Counted from the first letter of the stretch, positions 11,095 through 23,794 are shown. The stretch: DNA of 64,000 bases from Coriolopsis trogii (GCA_020543525.1 JAHYIO010000003.1:62001-126000), one strand, 5' to 3'. Notes: generated by a model from the sequence alone, not told the origin. Numbers and translations are program-made.

Positions 11095-13260
11095 ATGGAC
11101 AACTCCTCCCAGTACCCGCCTCTCCAGAGGCAGCTCTTCCCTTCATCTACCCTCCCGCCCCCCTCCCAACTCCACCTCAACTCCTTCCCCAGGAACAACA
11201 CCCTCCCGCCCATCTCCCAGCTTCCCACCCCCGCCTCCCGCTACCCTCCCCCGACATACACCCATCCATCCCTCTCGTCCACCGCCTCTCCTCTTTCCGG
11301 CCACTCTCTATCCGCGTCATCACATTTGCCCTGGTCAAACCAGCGCTCATCTTCCTCTCGTGACGACCTACCATCCACCCGCCGTCTATCCGAATCCAGA
11401 GAACGCGATATGGCCCGCGACTCATCACAAGAACACCACATGTCTTCTTCTCATGTAAAGCATGAGCCAGAAGACAGCATGCCATCCACGTCCGACTTCG
11501 TCAAGAAGTTGTACAAGTGCGTCTCGCTGATCACATCTTGACATATCAACATCCACTAACCACCGCCCTACGCCTCTGCCCCATGCAGAATGCTTGAAGA
11601 CACTTCATTCGCAGACGTGGTATCATGGGGGCCCCATGGCGACTGCTTCGTCGTCAAGGACATGAACGAGTTCACAAAGTCCATTCTACCACGCATGTTC
11701 AAGCATTCAAATTTCGCTTCCTTCGTCCGTCAACTAAACAAGTACGACTTCCACAAAGTGCGTTCATCTCATCCCTCTCTTCATCGTCTTCGTCCTCACT
11801 GTCGCTCTCTAGGTCAAGAACACTGACGATAACCAGTTCGGCGAACATGTGAGTGTCGTCTCCTCTTACCTTCGGACTGAGGCCAGAGTTCCTTCGCCTG
11901 GGATCTTCTTCGAGTCCGGTCTAATCTTCGCCTTGGCGATTGGTATCGCGCATATACCTATCAAAAGTTGCCATCGAGGACGCGCAATCCTTCTGTCTCT
12001 TCTCATGCGTGCCACTCTCACAACTGCGTGCCCCGACCAGTGGCAGCGGAGAGCGACAATGCTACCGCTAGTCCTGTTGCTCATCTGTTGGTGCGGAACT
12101 CTGTCCGTATCTATAACGTCCTTTTGATTGCGACGAGTCTTCGATAAGCCATGTGGCGCGTTACTTACTACATAATAACGCCGGGGCATCTCCTAACGGT
12201 TGCTGTGAGGTATTCGAACGCCTACTCACATACATCACTGCAGAGCTGGACATTTCGCCACCCTGACTTCCACGCGGACAGACGAGACGCACTTGAGAAC
12301 ATCAAGCGCAAGGTCCCCGCGGCGCGCAAGTCGACAGGTCGTGGCGCTCACTCTCCCAGTCCCTCCTCCTCTGCCACCGTCGAGGCGCTGCAGGCGCAGA
12401 TTGACCGTATGGCCCGCGACCAGGAGGAGATGGCCGCCCACATTCGCTCACTCGAGACCAACTACCAGAACGTGCTGTCAGAGATGGTCAACTTCCAGCG
12501 AAATATGGCGCAGCAGGACGGACTCATGCAGAATTTGATACAGTACTTCTTGCAGCTGGAGAATGGTGGGACTGTCTCCTCGTAGTATACTCATCCCGAC
12601 TGAAGCTAATTTGTACTATTTGCCCCTTTCTTCCATGTCTCGCTCTCCCGTTGTGCAAATCCCACGGACCCGCATCTTCTGGTTTCCTCGACTACCCTAC
12701 CGTCTCGTAAACCACACACGAAACCGATCCGAAAACCCCCCGCAATCCGCACCGCTCACACCTTACCGACCCCGACGGTCTAGGCAAACTGAAGACCGAA
12801 CAGATCTCGAACCCGGCCCCAGGAACGTACGACCCGAACCCCTTCCTCCCCGCGACAGAGGCCCAACGCATGATGGGCGCCTATCCAGACGGGGACATCG
12901 CGCGGGCCTCGCTCGCCCAGATGAACGAGATCTCGCGCCGCGCCGAGGGAGCAGGGCTGACGTTCAGCACGCCCGGGACGAGCGCAGGAGGAGGAGGCCC
13001 GCCTCGGCCCAGCTCGCGCGCCTCTGCGATCATGGCCGCGGCCGCGAGCCTGATGCCAGGCATGGACGCCCCAGCGCGGCCGATGAGTCGCCAGGACGCG
13101 CTAGCGCGGATTGAGGAGCTCACACGGATGAGGCCGACGCCTGCTCTGGACTCTGCCCAGGCCCAGGGCTCGGCCTCGACCTCGTCCCCTTCTCAGAAGG
13201 CACGCTCTCAGCAACAGCAGCAACAACAACAGCAACAACAACAGGAGCAGCAGCAACGCC

Positions 13261-13291
<31 letters not shown>

Positions 13292-14550
13292 ACAACAGCA
13301 GGCGCAGGCGTCCAACGCGGGTGCATCGTCGAGTTCGGTTGCAGCCCAACAGCCGGGCCCGCTCGATGCGCCGTTCGACCCGACCCCGTTCCTCATGGAG
13401 GACGCGGCGCGGTACGGCCTCACCGTCGACCCAAGCACGATGAACCACGAGGGCCTGCAGGTGTTCACCGTCGGGCACCTCATGCCGCGCTCGACCGTGG
13501 AGGACGCGAACGGGAACTGGTCCTTTGACCCGAACAACGTCCTCAACCAGGTCGTCATGCCCACCCCCGAGGGCATGGGCGGGGACCCGGAGGAGGAGGG
13601 CGAGAGCTCGACGTCCCCGAGCTCGGTGCAGCCGACGCAGTTTATCAACGCGCCGACGCCGACGCCGGCTTCTGCGGCGGCGGGGGTGGGTGGGGGCGCG
13701 CGGCCGGCGAGCGCGCAGACGCTACGGGTGCGGCGGTCGACGTATGTGCCCGGGTGGGCGGTGCCGCCGCGCGTGCTGCTCGTGGACGACGATGCGGTGA
13801 GCAGGAAGGTGTCGAGCAAGTTTTTGCAGATCTTTGGGTGCACGATCGACGTCGCTGTCGACGGTGTCGGCGCGGTGAACAAGATGAACCTCGAGAAGTA
13901 CGATTTGGTGCTCATGGTGAGTCCCCCTCCTGTTTGCCTTCCCCCGCCCGCTTCGACAGGGATCTGATTTGGGACTCGCGTAGGACATTGTGATGCCGAA
14001 ACTGGACGGGGTGTCGGCGACGTCGCTCATCCGCCAGTTTGACCACATGACGCCCATCATCTCGATGACGAGCAACTCGAAGCCGGCGGAGATCATGAAG
14101 TACTACTCGTCCGGGATGAACGACCACCTGCCGAAGCCGTTCACGAAGGACGGGCTCTGGGAGGTGCTCGAGAAGCACCTGACGCACCTCAAGGTCATCC
14201 AGACGCTCTCGCGCGTCCCGCGCTCGGTCGGGGTGCCCCCGCTCTCGGACCCGTCGTTTGACAGCGCGCTGGCGATGCAGGTGCAGGCGCAGCAGGCGAG
14301 CATGCTCCCCCTCGGCTTCTCCCTTGGGGGCGACGACGACGACGGGAAGATCAACCCGCTGGCGGGGATGGGCCTCACGGACGAGCAGTACACGCTCATC
14401 CTCCAGAACCTGGTCAACGGCGAGACGTTCTCCGGCCTCGGCTCGCTCGAGGCGGGCGGAGGCGGCGGGGGCGAGTCGAGCAAGCGCTCGCTGGACGACG
14501 CGGGCGACGGGCGGGAGGCGAAGCGGAGCCGGTTTGAGGTCATCGAGTGA
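11095..14550 (+). CDS. SKN7: Skn7/Prr1-type HSF-domain response regulator
   Basis: Nuclear transcription factor and terminal response regulator of the fungal osmotic/oxidative-stress phosphorelay. Six exons: 11095-11516, 11589-11757, 11813-11848, 12244-12565, 12784-13916 and 13984-14550, giving about 882 residues. The HSF-type DNA-binding domain spans residues ~131-232 (SDFVKKLYKMLED, FKHSNFASFVRQLNKYDFHKV, SWTFRHPDFHADRRDALENI). A coiled coil follows (VEALQAQIDRMARDQEEM). Then comes a disordered region with a Gln-rich tract (13208-13302) and a C-terminal receiver domain from ~643. The receiver has the acidic pair VLLVDDD, phospho-acceptor Asp in LMDIVMPKLDG (split by the last intron), Thr in ISMTSNS and Lys in LPKPF. 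All catalytic residues are present. Intron 3 (395 nt) is long for this genome, and intron 4 (12566-12783) is the least certain junction. Confidence 0.95.
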
Positions 14551-15363
14551 GCGAGCGGACGGGCGAGCGGACGGACGGACGGGCGCGGCGACGGTTCTTT
14601 GCGTCGGAGTCGGAAGGAGGGCGCGCCGCTGCGGGTCCTGCGGCGTGTGGCCTTGTTCTGGCCTTTGCGAGCGACGCACGGGGTAGCAGCACGACGCCTA
14701 GCGCGCCGACTGGGCCCCCGCGACGCACGGGAGGAGGCCAAAAGGACGGGCGATGACGGTGGGACGCGGGCGGCCTTGACTGCTTGCGGCACTTTGGGTG
14801 CTCGGGTCGCCTCGTCCCGGGGGGGGGGGCAGCCGTCGTCTGTGTGTATATAATATTGTGGCTTGACGTATGCCTCTGTGCCCCCCCACCCCCCACCTGC
14901 CCTCTTCCCCACGCCAACACCTTTCCGTCTACCTCCTACAAACACAAACATCATACAACACCATGATTTGTGCCGAACGGATACATGTGTGGATGACGGG
15001 ACGTTTTGTTTTGTTTCATGTGCTTACGCATACGTACATAGGCCCGATCGGTTACCCCCCTCCGTATGTGCAGAACGTGCTGTACCCGCTTTGCATATGT
15101 ATCATCGTGTATTTGTACGAGCTTAATCCGATTCACGACACGTGCGCAATACTAATGCACGGTAGCAGCGAGTGGTTGTAGTCACCGAGCATGTACGAGC
15201 TTTCCAGCCTGAAGTCCAAGTCTATGGTACTTACGTTCGTCCCACTACATGACTGTTGGGTTTCTTTCTTCAAAGTAGGACGTAATATCCGAGCATGAAG
15301 CTCTTCGTCATGCGGAGGCTGCGACGAGCACGTTCTCGCGGATACGCAGAATGTCGGCATCGG
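14551..15363. other. Intergenic between SKN7 and the phosphatase gene (tail to tail)
   Basis: Holds the 3' ends of both convergent genes. A short G run occurs at about 14819-14829 and C-rich runs at 14881-14900. No gene recognised. Confidence 0.5.
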
Positions 15364-16625
15364 TCAATACCGCATGGTATGACTCTTCACGTACGCTTCC
15401 ACCCCTCCAAAGTCTCTCTGGATCACCTCCAACAGCGCCTGCATCGTCTCGGATCTACACAAGGTGGCGGCAGGCGTGGTTCAACTCTCAGTCAGCGACC
15501 AGTTGAAGGAAAGTCATCGGAAGGGGCGTACCTCGTCGTGCCCATGTTGAGTACGCCCTGCGGATGCTTGCGGAACACTTCCTCCCGTTCGAATCGGGAT
15601 GCGAGGAGTGTGAGGGCAGGCTGTAGACCGATGGCGCTCAATGCGTAGTCGGCTACGGTGTCCTCGTCCCGCACGCCCAAGAGCTGCGAGCACACATAGA
15701 TTGATCGTGCGTGGTCGAGAGTAGTACTAGATGACGAGAACGGGTGCCGTGCGGGGATGTCGGTCAGCGGGAGTTCAATCGGCGGAGAAGGGATGGATAG
15801 AAGGTGCGAATTAAACATACCATCAGAACGACAGCGGCACGTACGCCGGAACGGTCCTTTCCGGCTGGATAAGATGTATGTTGGAGTCATCAACATCTTG
15901 TACATAGTGGATGCTCAACCCTATCATCGTCGCGTACCAGTGCAGTGGATGAGACAAGGCTCGTCGGCGTTGTCCCTCAGGTGGATCAGGATCTTCTCCA
16001 CAGCAAGGCCACCCGTCTTGAGAATGCGAGTGTACATCTTCACGAATGCCTACGTATGCCGTCAGTTCGCTCCTCTCAACGAGCTGTGCACAGGAGAGTC
16101 GAATGGACTCGCACTCACGTCCAGCTCGTTGTCCGAAAATTCCTTCAACCTAACAACAGTTTCCAGGGATTGAGCGATCACACACGTATAGAGCATCGAC
16201 CAGCGAAGTCGTACCTGGCTGCTATGCTCGAAGGGTGGAACGTCTCCGCTAGTATCGACGCCCGCACGAGCTCGACGCCCTCGACAAGTTCGGGCGTAGC
16301 CGAGTTGTACTTTGGCGATCTCGACGTCCGGCTTGAGGTCGAACACCTTCTTGATCCCGAGTGCCCTCAGTTGCTCGGGTCTTCTTGCCGTGATCCGCGA
16401 GAGCTCCCCCGAACGAAAGAGGTGAAGAGGCTTCACGCGCGCCGGATCTGCGACGGAAGAGAACTTGAAGTTGGGCGCGAGGTATCCGGCACCGAAGTCA
16501 CGGAGGTTGAAGATGCCCTCGATGGGGACAAATGGCGGGGCGGAGAGGGTGGAAGCGACCATATTGAGGTCTTTTGTGTGCAGTTGTAGGAGCTGGGCAA
16601 CGTCTGTAATCGACAGATCGGCCAT
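15364..16625 (-). CDS. Tyrosine phosphatase family protein, one-base frameshift
   Basis: Cysteine-dependent phosphatase of the fungal/bacterial Y_phosphatase3 (tyrosine/serine phosphatase) type. Exons 16625-16215, 16149-16119, 16049-15938, 15864-15821, 15683-15532 and 15454-15364. The N-terminal FNLRDFG, HLFRSGELSRI and FDLKPDVEIA are family blocks. The P-loop HCTAGKDRSG is complete (Cys, then Arg six residues on), with its codons joined across an intron. The following LLGVRDEDTVADYALS also fits. Inside exon 1 the correct frame is lost at 16311-16313: after EIA the family-like continuation KYNSATPELVEGVELVR lies one base out of register. An extra A in the coding run CCAAAGTA would explain it. 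Either an assembly indel or an inactivating mutation; everything downstream is intact, which favours an assembly indel or a very recent mutation. Confidence 0.85.
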
Positions 16626-18466
16626 CGTGCGAGTCTGGAGACTACTAAAGGTTGTGTCGACATCGATGATGGGAAGGAGCGTAGATGTAGAACCAGAGTT
16701 GGTAGTTGATTTCCCTTGAGTGTACGCGTGGAGACTCGCCAGACTGAACTTTGTCGGCCATGGTTATAGACAGCTGAGGCGACGCCCCTGGTGATTCACA
16801 ACGAGAGAAATGCCATCACGGTTGTCAGTACGCAGCAGGCATATGTGCACGCGCAGCACTAATCGTTGTCAGAGGAAGCTGTCGAGCGCAGGCGAGAGAA
16901 AGAATCGACCAATGAGCTTTTGGTGTGAGCGCAAGAGAACATCTTTCAGCAGGAGGAGGAGGAGGCTGGGACGACGTTGAGTATAAGCTGCGCGGCGTGC
17001 ACCTTGTGGGTTGCGGCCCGAGGTGCCCGTTCTTCGTTTTGCTCAAGGCTCCACCCGCCTCCGTCTTACTCATTTCTTCCGACGATCTATGCGGCGTGGC
17101 CCTTATTGTCTCGTAGATTTTGTGCGCGAACTATGCGATAGAAAGCTCACCATTACAGCCTACGGCTCCAAGCTGCGAGGTGGTCGTGATCATCAAGATG
17201 CTTTACTCTTGATTTGCTGAAGTTAGCTTTAGAAAGATTGTGAGCGTTGATAAAGAGCATCGGTAGTAGACTGGATATACGAGAAAGACTGGTTAGCCGT
17301 CCAGAGCCCCTGATCACCGAGAGGATATCGTACCTAAACTCGTGATTGTCGATGTGCCTTGCGCGGACAATGAGCATTCGGAGGTAGATTTCGAGGGGAC
17401 TACGGTGCGCCGTGTCTCGCTTGACGAGGCCGCCGAAGGAGATATAGAGCACAATGAGAATTCATTGTCGTAGTGCCACCGCTCGCCGAGGCTAGTGGAG
17501 TGCTTTGTGTTTGGACCCGTGCCACCAATGGTTAGAGATGACCTGCGATTCTTGGCCGTCGGATATCAGACTAGTGCTTCATCCGGACAGCGCTTCGACC
17601 CTAGGGACACACCTTGGGCCACCGCCGTCCTGGCAGTATATAACTAGGTGGCGAGTGACAATGTTGCCCTGTCGGTGGACACAACTCAGCTCGTGCCAAC
17701 ACTGCCTTATCCAATGTCGTCAGCCCCAGATCAAAAGGACGGCACCCACCTGTCTGTCCCGGTCAGTGTGCACTTCAACTTCTTCCACACCGTAGACTCT
17801 GCACTCACCAAAGGCACTTAGATGAGTCACGAGCCGCACGGTATCAGCTGTCAGGTAGTCGCCCCTTCCCGTCCCGCATCGCCTCTCCCCCCGGGTCCTG
17901 AGGGTGAAGGGAACTCATCATGCGGTTCTGGGGTGAGTTCCCTGTGCCCACAGTTCATGATTGTAGCCAGCTGATCATTCGTCAGGACAACAAGGACAAG
18001 CAGTGAATCGTACAACATGAGTATTCAGGCTGCACGGTATTCGGCCGCCTCAAATGTGGTGGTCGAATGCGAGTACATAGTCAACCCTGATGACGGGCCT
18101 GCCAGCTTGAAGATCAAACTTCCTTGCCGCCCTGAGGCTCCGTTGTGATGCCTGTCAACCGCCGATGTTATTAGTGATTTTTCAGAAATGCCATTCGAGT
18201 GTTCTCACCGCTACTTTCTTCAACGCCATGGATCGATTCAATCCGAGTTGTGTAACCGTTGCGGAGTCGCAACGAAAGAGGAAGCCGGAAAGGGCAGGTT
18301 CCACGTGGCGGGAGGAGAGTAAGCGAAGTGTGTCATTGGGCGCCTGCGACTATGACCTAGGAATCGCATGTTGCAGCTGCAGTCCAGCCACAATCGCACT
18401 TTCCCTCTCCTCACTCCTCTCCTTGTCGTCCACTAGGCCCAAGCGTCCCTTGCTCCGGCTTTAGCG
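16626..18466. other. Intergenic; short unassigned open frames
   Basis: About 1.8 kb with no gene I can support. A 99-codon minus-strand frame at 17452-17153 and a 96-codon plus frame at 17505-17795 have no motif or clear splice partner. A C/T-rich stretch at about 18400-18450 immediately precedes the RING ligase gene and is probably its core promoter. Confidence 0.4.
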
Positions 18467-21400
18467 ATGGACGCGGCCGCCCCAAACATTGCACCGCCCA
18501 TCGTGGAGGCGGATTCGTTCTTCAACACGTCACTCTTCTTCAACACTTCCCTCAAGCTCGCACACCGGTTCCTCAGTTTGCCCTCGCGTGCTCTGGCACG
18601 GCTGCGCCGACTGGACGAAATGTCGTTCGACTTGCACGATGCAGCTCAGCTCCAGGACCTCGAAGGCTCAGGAGCTGGGCGACGTTTCCGGAGACACAGA
18701 AGTAGCGCATCGGGTGCACCGATGCCCATGCCTGGCCCGTGGGGATTCCTCACATCAGGGTATTTTGTTGGGCTGTTCCTCATGGTGAGTCGATCGATCG
18801 TCAGCGCAGCTGTAGGCATGCACGACAAGATATAAGCCCACGCACACATGCTCGCGCCAGGCACGTTTCATGGTAGACGAAAGCGTTGAGGATGTCCAGA
18901 ATCGCGTGCAGTTAGTTACATGGCGGGTTGGGCGTCTGTGGTAGAGGACATCTCGGACGGACACATCGTCTCTGTTGATTATCCACTGTCCCCTTGTGGA
19001 ACGTGCCCGAGTTGTCGAGAATGTCCGTCTCTTTTGCTCATGCCGCGCTACTAGAATGAGCTCGCTCTCGAGTTGATGCGGCGCTATGAGAGTCTGTTAA
19101 CGGCCCGGTACCACCCGGCACCGTCCGTCTAGCAATCGCGCTAGTAGCTACAGTTGATTCTCGTATTACATCGAGGGTGTGTGAAACGTGCTGAAACCGA
19201 ATCATCAGGCATTCATCCTTAACCGGATACAGAACATCGTGGTACCCCCACGTCGCCCACTGACATTCCGTTCCAATCACTACCAGTTCAACCTCCATCA
19301 CAGACCGCCATCTACGTTCAGGACAATTCTTGGGCTTTTCTTCCCTATTGACTTCACGTCAACATACTCGAGATTGCTATGGAGGCTTCCTTCGCTATAC
19401 TTCCTGGCGAACGCGCTCGTACTATGGACGGTGTTACTCATCCAGACCCAACATCCGACACTTTTTTCAGGGTTGACATGGCTACAGCCCATCAGCGACT
19501 TGGTCGCGCACAGGACCATGGAAGATATCTGCTGGTACACATTCCTATGTGCCTGCTTCGCTCTGTGCCTCGGGACCCTTACAACGGGGCTTGAAGGACT
19601 GAATATCAACGACACTGCACCGTTCAACCTAGTGAGTCCAGCGCAATACATGCGCAGAGTGCGACTAACCGAAAAGTACACCAGTTTGCATTCGCATTCC
19701 AACTCTACGTCGAGTCGGCCTCTCACCCTTCGACGCAGAAAGAGGGCGAACCGCTTCCCCGACCAGACGCTCACGTCATCATCACGATCCTCATCCCCCT
19801 CCTGCAGCTCACCGTCATGCACGCGCTCGAGATCAAGCACCGCTGGTCGCACTACCGCCTCGCATACACGACCGCGAGCGGCCTCTTGGCGATCGCGCAC
19901 TTCCACTACGTGCTCTGGCTCTCAGACGCGCCCTTCCCGCTCACGACGTACGCCGCGCGGATCGTGGAGACGACGATGGTCGCGATCATCGCCGTCACGA
20001 TCGGCCTGAACGCGCTCACCCAGCTCCTCGCCGAGGGCAGCGTGACGCGGCCCGTGTTCGGGCACGCGGCGCTCATGCCGCGCCCGGACGAGGACTTTAA
20101 TGTCGCGCTGTTCAGGCTCGGGACGGCGAGCATGGAGGCGACCGCCGTGGCCGGGTTCGGGAACGAGGTGGGCGGGGTGGCGAGCGCGCGCCAGAGGGAC
20201 GTCGCCCTCGCGCGCGGACATGCCCACACCCACGCCCACGCCCACGCCCACGGACGCCGACCGGAACTCGTGCGCGGGGAGCTCGAGATCGACCGGACGG
20301 GTGTGTCGGCGATGTCGCCCGCGCACGAACGCGCGGGGCGGCGGGGCGGGGCGAAGCGGACGGCGGCCAGGAAGGGGTTCGCGAACGAGATCGGGGAGGT
20401 GAAGGTGAAGGCGGGGCGGACGGACTTTTGGATGGACACGGTGCTGAACGTGGCGTGGCAGCGGCACCTGGCCACGTTCCTGCTGAGCGTGTGGCGCGCG
20501 GGGAGGCGGGTGTGGGCGTTGGGCGCGGCGAAGGTGTTTGGGCGGGCGCGGGGGAGGTGGGCCGAGGATGGGGACGGGGACGGGGATGGGAATGGGGAGT
20601 CTGAGGGTGGGCGGGGGGAGCGCCGGTCGTTGTCTGTGCAGGGGAGGGCGTCGGCGGAGGACGATGCGTACGAGCGGTTCCTCCGCGGGGAGTCTGTCAG
20701 CGACGACGAGGACGAGTTCCGGCCAGAGGACGGACGGACGGCAGGGCTGGAGAGTTCGGGCGAGGATGAGGACGAAGACGAGGACGAGGACGAGGATGCG
20801 GACGACGAAGCGGGCGCGGACGGAGGGCGGGGAGAGACTGACGCGGGGGAGCAAGTGCAGCTCTACGCGGACCTCTCGACCGACGCGGGCTCTGCGCCGG
20901 TCTTGCTCGCGCACATGACCGCCGCGGTGTCCTCGCCGCTCACGCGTCGGGGGTACAGACGACTCGTGTCGGGCCCGGTGGGGTCTCGACGGTCGCCGGG
21001 AGGATCTGAGTCGGAGGAGTGGGACGAGTTCGTGCTCGAAAGGCGGGAGACGAAGCGGGCGGCGTTGAGAGAGGAGGACTTGCGCTCGGAGGACACGCGT
21101 CATTGCGTGGTCTGCACCGTCGAGCCGCGGGACATCATCTGCTGGCCGTGTCGGTGAGTGTTTTCTCGGGCTTTCTCCCTCTGTGTCCGGCTTATCTCTT
21201 CACATTATTTTCCTGCTCGCCGCCTGAGCGCGTACCGCACTGGCTCAGGCGCTGAACAGGAATAAGACGAGGAGATAGGTTGGCTTTCTTTGGGGTGCTT
21301 CGACCTCTGCTGCATCGAGCCCGAGGCTGAGAAGCGTGCAGTAATGGGAACTGACCGTCCATATGCAGGTGCCTGGCGCTGTGCGATGACTGTCGCAACA

Positions 21401-21580
21401 ATCTGGCCTCGCGCTCGTCCGCATCGAAGCATACATGTCCGTGTTGTCGACGCAAGTACGTGTTGCTCGAGCCTTCGTCTCCCATGCATGAGAGCCTGTT
21501 GCTGATGGGCCCCCTCTTTTCCTCGCCTCGCGTGCTCCGTTTGCAGTGTGGACGGCTATTCAAAGATATACATCCCTTGA
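18467..21580 (+). CDS. Multi-spanning membrane RING E3 ubiquitin ligase, Asi1/Asi3-like
   Basis: Predicted membrane ubiquitin ligase of about 776 residues. Exons 18467-18784, 19209-19631, 19685-21153, 21369-21455 and 21547-21580; all phases join. The N-terminal half has several hydrophobic spans: WGFLTSGYFVGLFLM, SLYFLANALVLWTVLLI, WYTFLCACFALCLGTL, VIITILIPLLQLTV, and MVAIIAVTIGLNAL. A long soluble region contains a His-Ala repeat (about 20219-20255) and an acidic Asp/Glu run (about 20757-20810). The C-terminus is a C3HC4-like RING: CVVCTVEPRDIICWPCR, CLALCDDCRNNLA, CPCCRRNVDGYSKIYIP. N-terminal membrane spans with a terminal RING ending in G(Y)SK resemble yeast Asi1/Asi3 of the inner nuclear membrane; that location is inference by family likeness. 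Intron 1 (424 nt) is long and could hide a small exon. Confidence 0.82.
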
Positions 21581-22413
21581 GAGGGCCAATCGTGGAGGAG
21601 GCATTGTATCATTATTCGCTATGCGTCTGGACAGGTGTACATCTGGAGTAATGTGTGCTATATCGTCGTTTCTGCTCCGCTTGCTTGCGTACAGCTGCCA
21701 TTGTAGCTATAGCGGGGTGGCTGGGTAGCGGAGACCTCGCGCATGGTTAACCTCACAGAGGGCGATTCGGATCCTTGTACGAATTGCATCCGGGCATGCG
21801 CACGATTCTCCGCGCCGGGCTCAGTCGACCGCGCGCCGGCTTCTTTGATCAGAGCGTGAGCGATGGCTGTTACGATAACCGTTCACTTCACCCTCCAGCA
21901 CGAGGTGTGCTCGAGAGTCTATGGACTGGCCCAGCTGACCGCGCTGGCATTGTCAACTCTGCTCGTTCAGGCAGGTTCCACTGTGTTCCTGCTCCTTCTG
22001 CCCCCTCGCCCATTCGACTTGGAGAGTCCTCTGCTGGCACGAGAGTCGCAGATCACTGGAAGGTGGATGCTTCTGGCCGTCAACGTGTGTCTTGCTCTGC
22101 ACCCCCTGCGAGCTGGGTGACGTGCGATGGACAGTTCGAGCAGAGTCGTACGTACCTCTTTCTTCCGCGCCATCTCTCACGCGAGCCGTTCGGACATGAT
22201 GCGCTTCGACCGAACCAGTCGAGGATCCGGGCGGGTCATCTCCAGCCGGTGAGTGCTATATAACGCCTCCACCACCGTCTCCTGCTCCCCAGCCTTTACT
22301 GGTTCGCCAATCCCCTCCCCACACCCACCCGCAATCCACCTCATCCGCGCCCCTCCCATCTCTTCCTCACCCCGCCTTCTCCCACTCTCCCAGCGACGAC
22401 TCTGACGACGATC
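21581..22413. other. Intergenic with TATA box of Kre9-like gene A
   Basis: No gene recognised. The 3' part is the promoter of the secreted-protein gene at 22414. Confidence 0.45.
22257..22263 (+). promoter_or_regulatory. TATA box (TATATAA)
   Basis: TATATAA about 150 bases upstream of the ATG at 22414, followed by a C/T-rich leader (22270-22410). Placement fits a fungal core promoter; function is inferred from position. Confidence 0.55.
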
Positions 22414-23026
22414 ATGTTCTCCACACGCGCCGCCCTCGCCCTCGTCGCCTTCTTCGCTTGCTTCGTCCAGCTCGCGCTCGGCGCGGCCGTCCCCGCGGAC
22501 CAGAAACGGGACGTGTTCGTCCCGCCCGTGCTCTACCCGCACGCGGGCACCGTCTGGACCAAGGGCCAGAGGCACAACGTCACCTGGTGCGTCCCCATCT
22601 CCTCGCACACGCAGCGCACTCTCCTCAATTTCTTTTGTTTTGCGTCACGCGCTCGATGTGGATGCAGGGACGTGTCTGCGGCCCCCGAGCACATCACGAA
22701 CGGCAAGGGCATCGTCCTCCTCCGCAAAGGCGAGCTCACGACCCCTGGTACGTCCCCCACCCTTGACTTCTCCACGTCTGTCTCCCAGCGCATCCGTCTC
22801 ATGCTGGGTGCAGTGGTGTTGGCCAGCGGCTTCGACATCCTCCTCGGACGGATCGAGGTCACCGTCCCTTGGGTGATTTCTGGCGACGACTACAGCCTCG
22901 TCTGTGAGTGCCCCTCCTCCTCCTTTCTGGCTGCATGCGTCATGGTACTGATGCGGACGTCTGTTAGTGTTTGGTGACTCGGGCAATTTTAGCCCCACGT
23001 TCACGATCGAGGGCCTGAACCTGTAG
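22414..23026 (+). CDS. Secreted Kre9/Knh1-like domain protein, copy A
   Basis: Small secreted protein (133 residues) built almost entirely of the Kre9/Knh1-type N-terminal domain found in fungal cell-wall and GPI-anchored proteins. Exons 22414-22586, 22668-22747, 22814-22903 and 22968-23026. Signal peptide MFSTRAALALVAFFACF to about residue 24 (LALGA). Then PPVLYPHAGTVWTKGQRHNVTW, the conserved VWxxGxxHNVTW block; IVLLRKGELTTP; VTVPWVISGDDYSLV; and LFGDSGNFSPTFTI, the hallmark FGDSGNxSPxFTI ending. The usual Ser/Thr-rich tail and GPI signal are absent. Each exon carries one block and ends at the same phase as in copies B and C. Its precise role in the wall is unknown. Confidence 0.87.
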
Positions 23027-23794
23027 AGGGCCAGCGCCCGAACCCATGCACCTCGCACGGCCCTGCGTGTGGGCCGCGATGGAAAACACGACGATAGCAC
23101 GACTAACGAGACACGAGGACGATCCGGACAATGACTTGGCATGATGGACGATGGGTTTGCTGCACAACAGACGCTTGCGCTTTCGGACTGTGAAACTGGA
23201 CTTGTGTATGAGATGGACTGACGTCGAAATGGACCTGTATGGACCTTCACTAGCACTTGTGTTTTAGTAGCCCCCACTCTTGTTAGAGTACTACAAACGA
23301 ATCCATCGCGAGCCCGACTTTTTGGTGCGGTTTGCTGTACTTGACTGCTGGTTATGCGGCCGACTTGGAGTACTTAGGGGCGCCGCTGGGAATTTGGCAG
23401 CGCATCGGCCATCGTGGATGCTTTGCGAAGGACAAATCCTGCTACAGTACCGGCCAGGAAGCACCGGTATCACTATTAGAGCGAACGATGCCAGGGACCT
23501 ACATAGTTGAACGTATGCGGGGGAGGGACGTTGCTTGGTGAGTTTCGAGACGAAGGCGCAAGGTGTGGAATTCGTTAGGGGTAGACTCGACGAGGATTGT
23601 ACATGGGGATATATGTCTACAGCGAGTGGTATTCTACAACAATGGTGATTTGAGGAGGTCCAAGTGTCCGTGCAAGTCAGATAGTAGAGTATATGCATCA
23701 TGTCCATATGCGTGCTGTCCGTGTGCAAGTCCGTGTCGTACCTCGTATAGTTCATGAATCATGCCAGCGACGTGGACATGCATGCGAGCGACGT
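23027..23794. other. Intergenic between convergent Kre9-like copies A and B
   Basis: Contains the 3' ends of both genes. Nothing else recognised. Confidence 0.5.

Noticed and set aside
19922..21103. 393-codon minus-strand frame
   Set aside because: It is the antisense shadow of the RING-ligase exon 3, with Arg/Pro/His composition typical of antisense GC-rich coding DNA.
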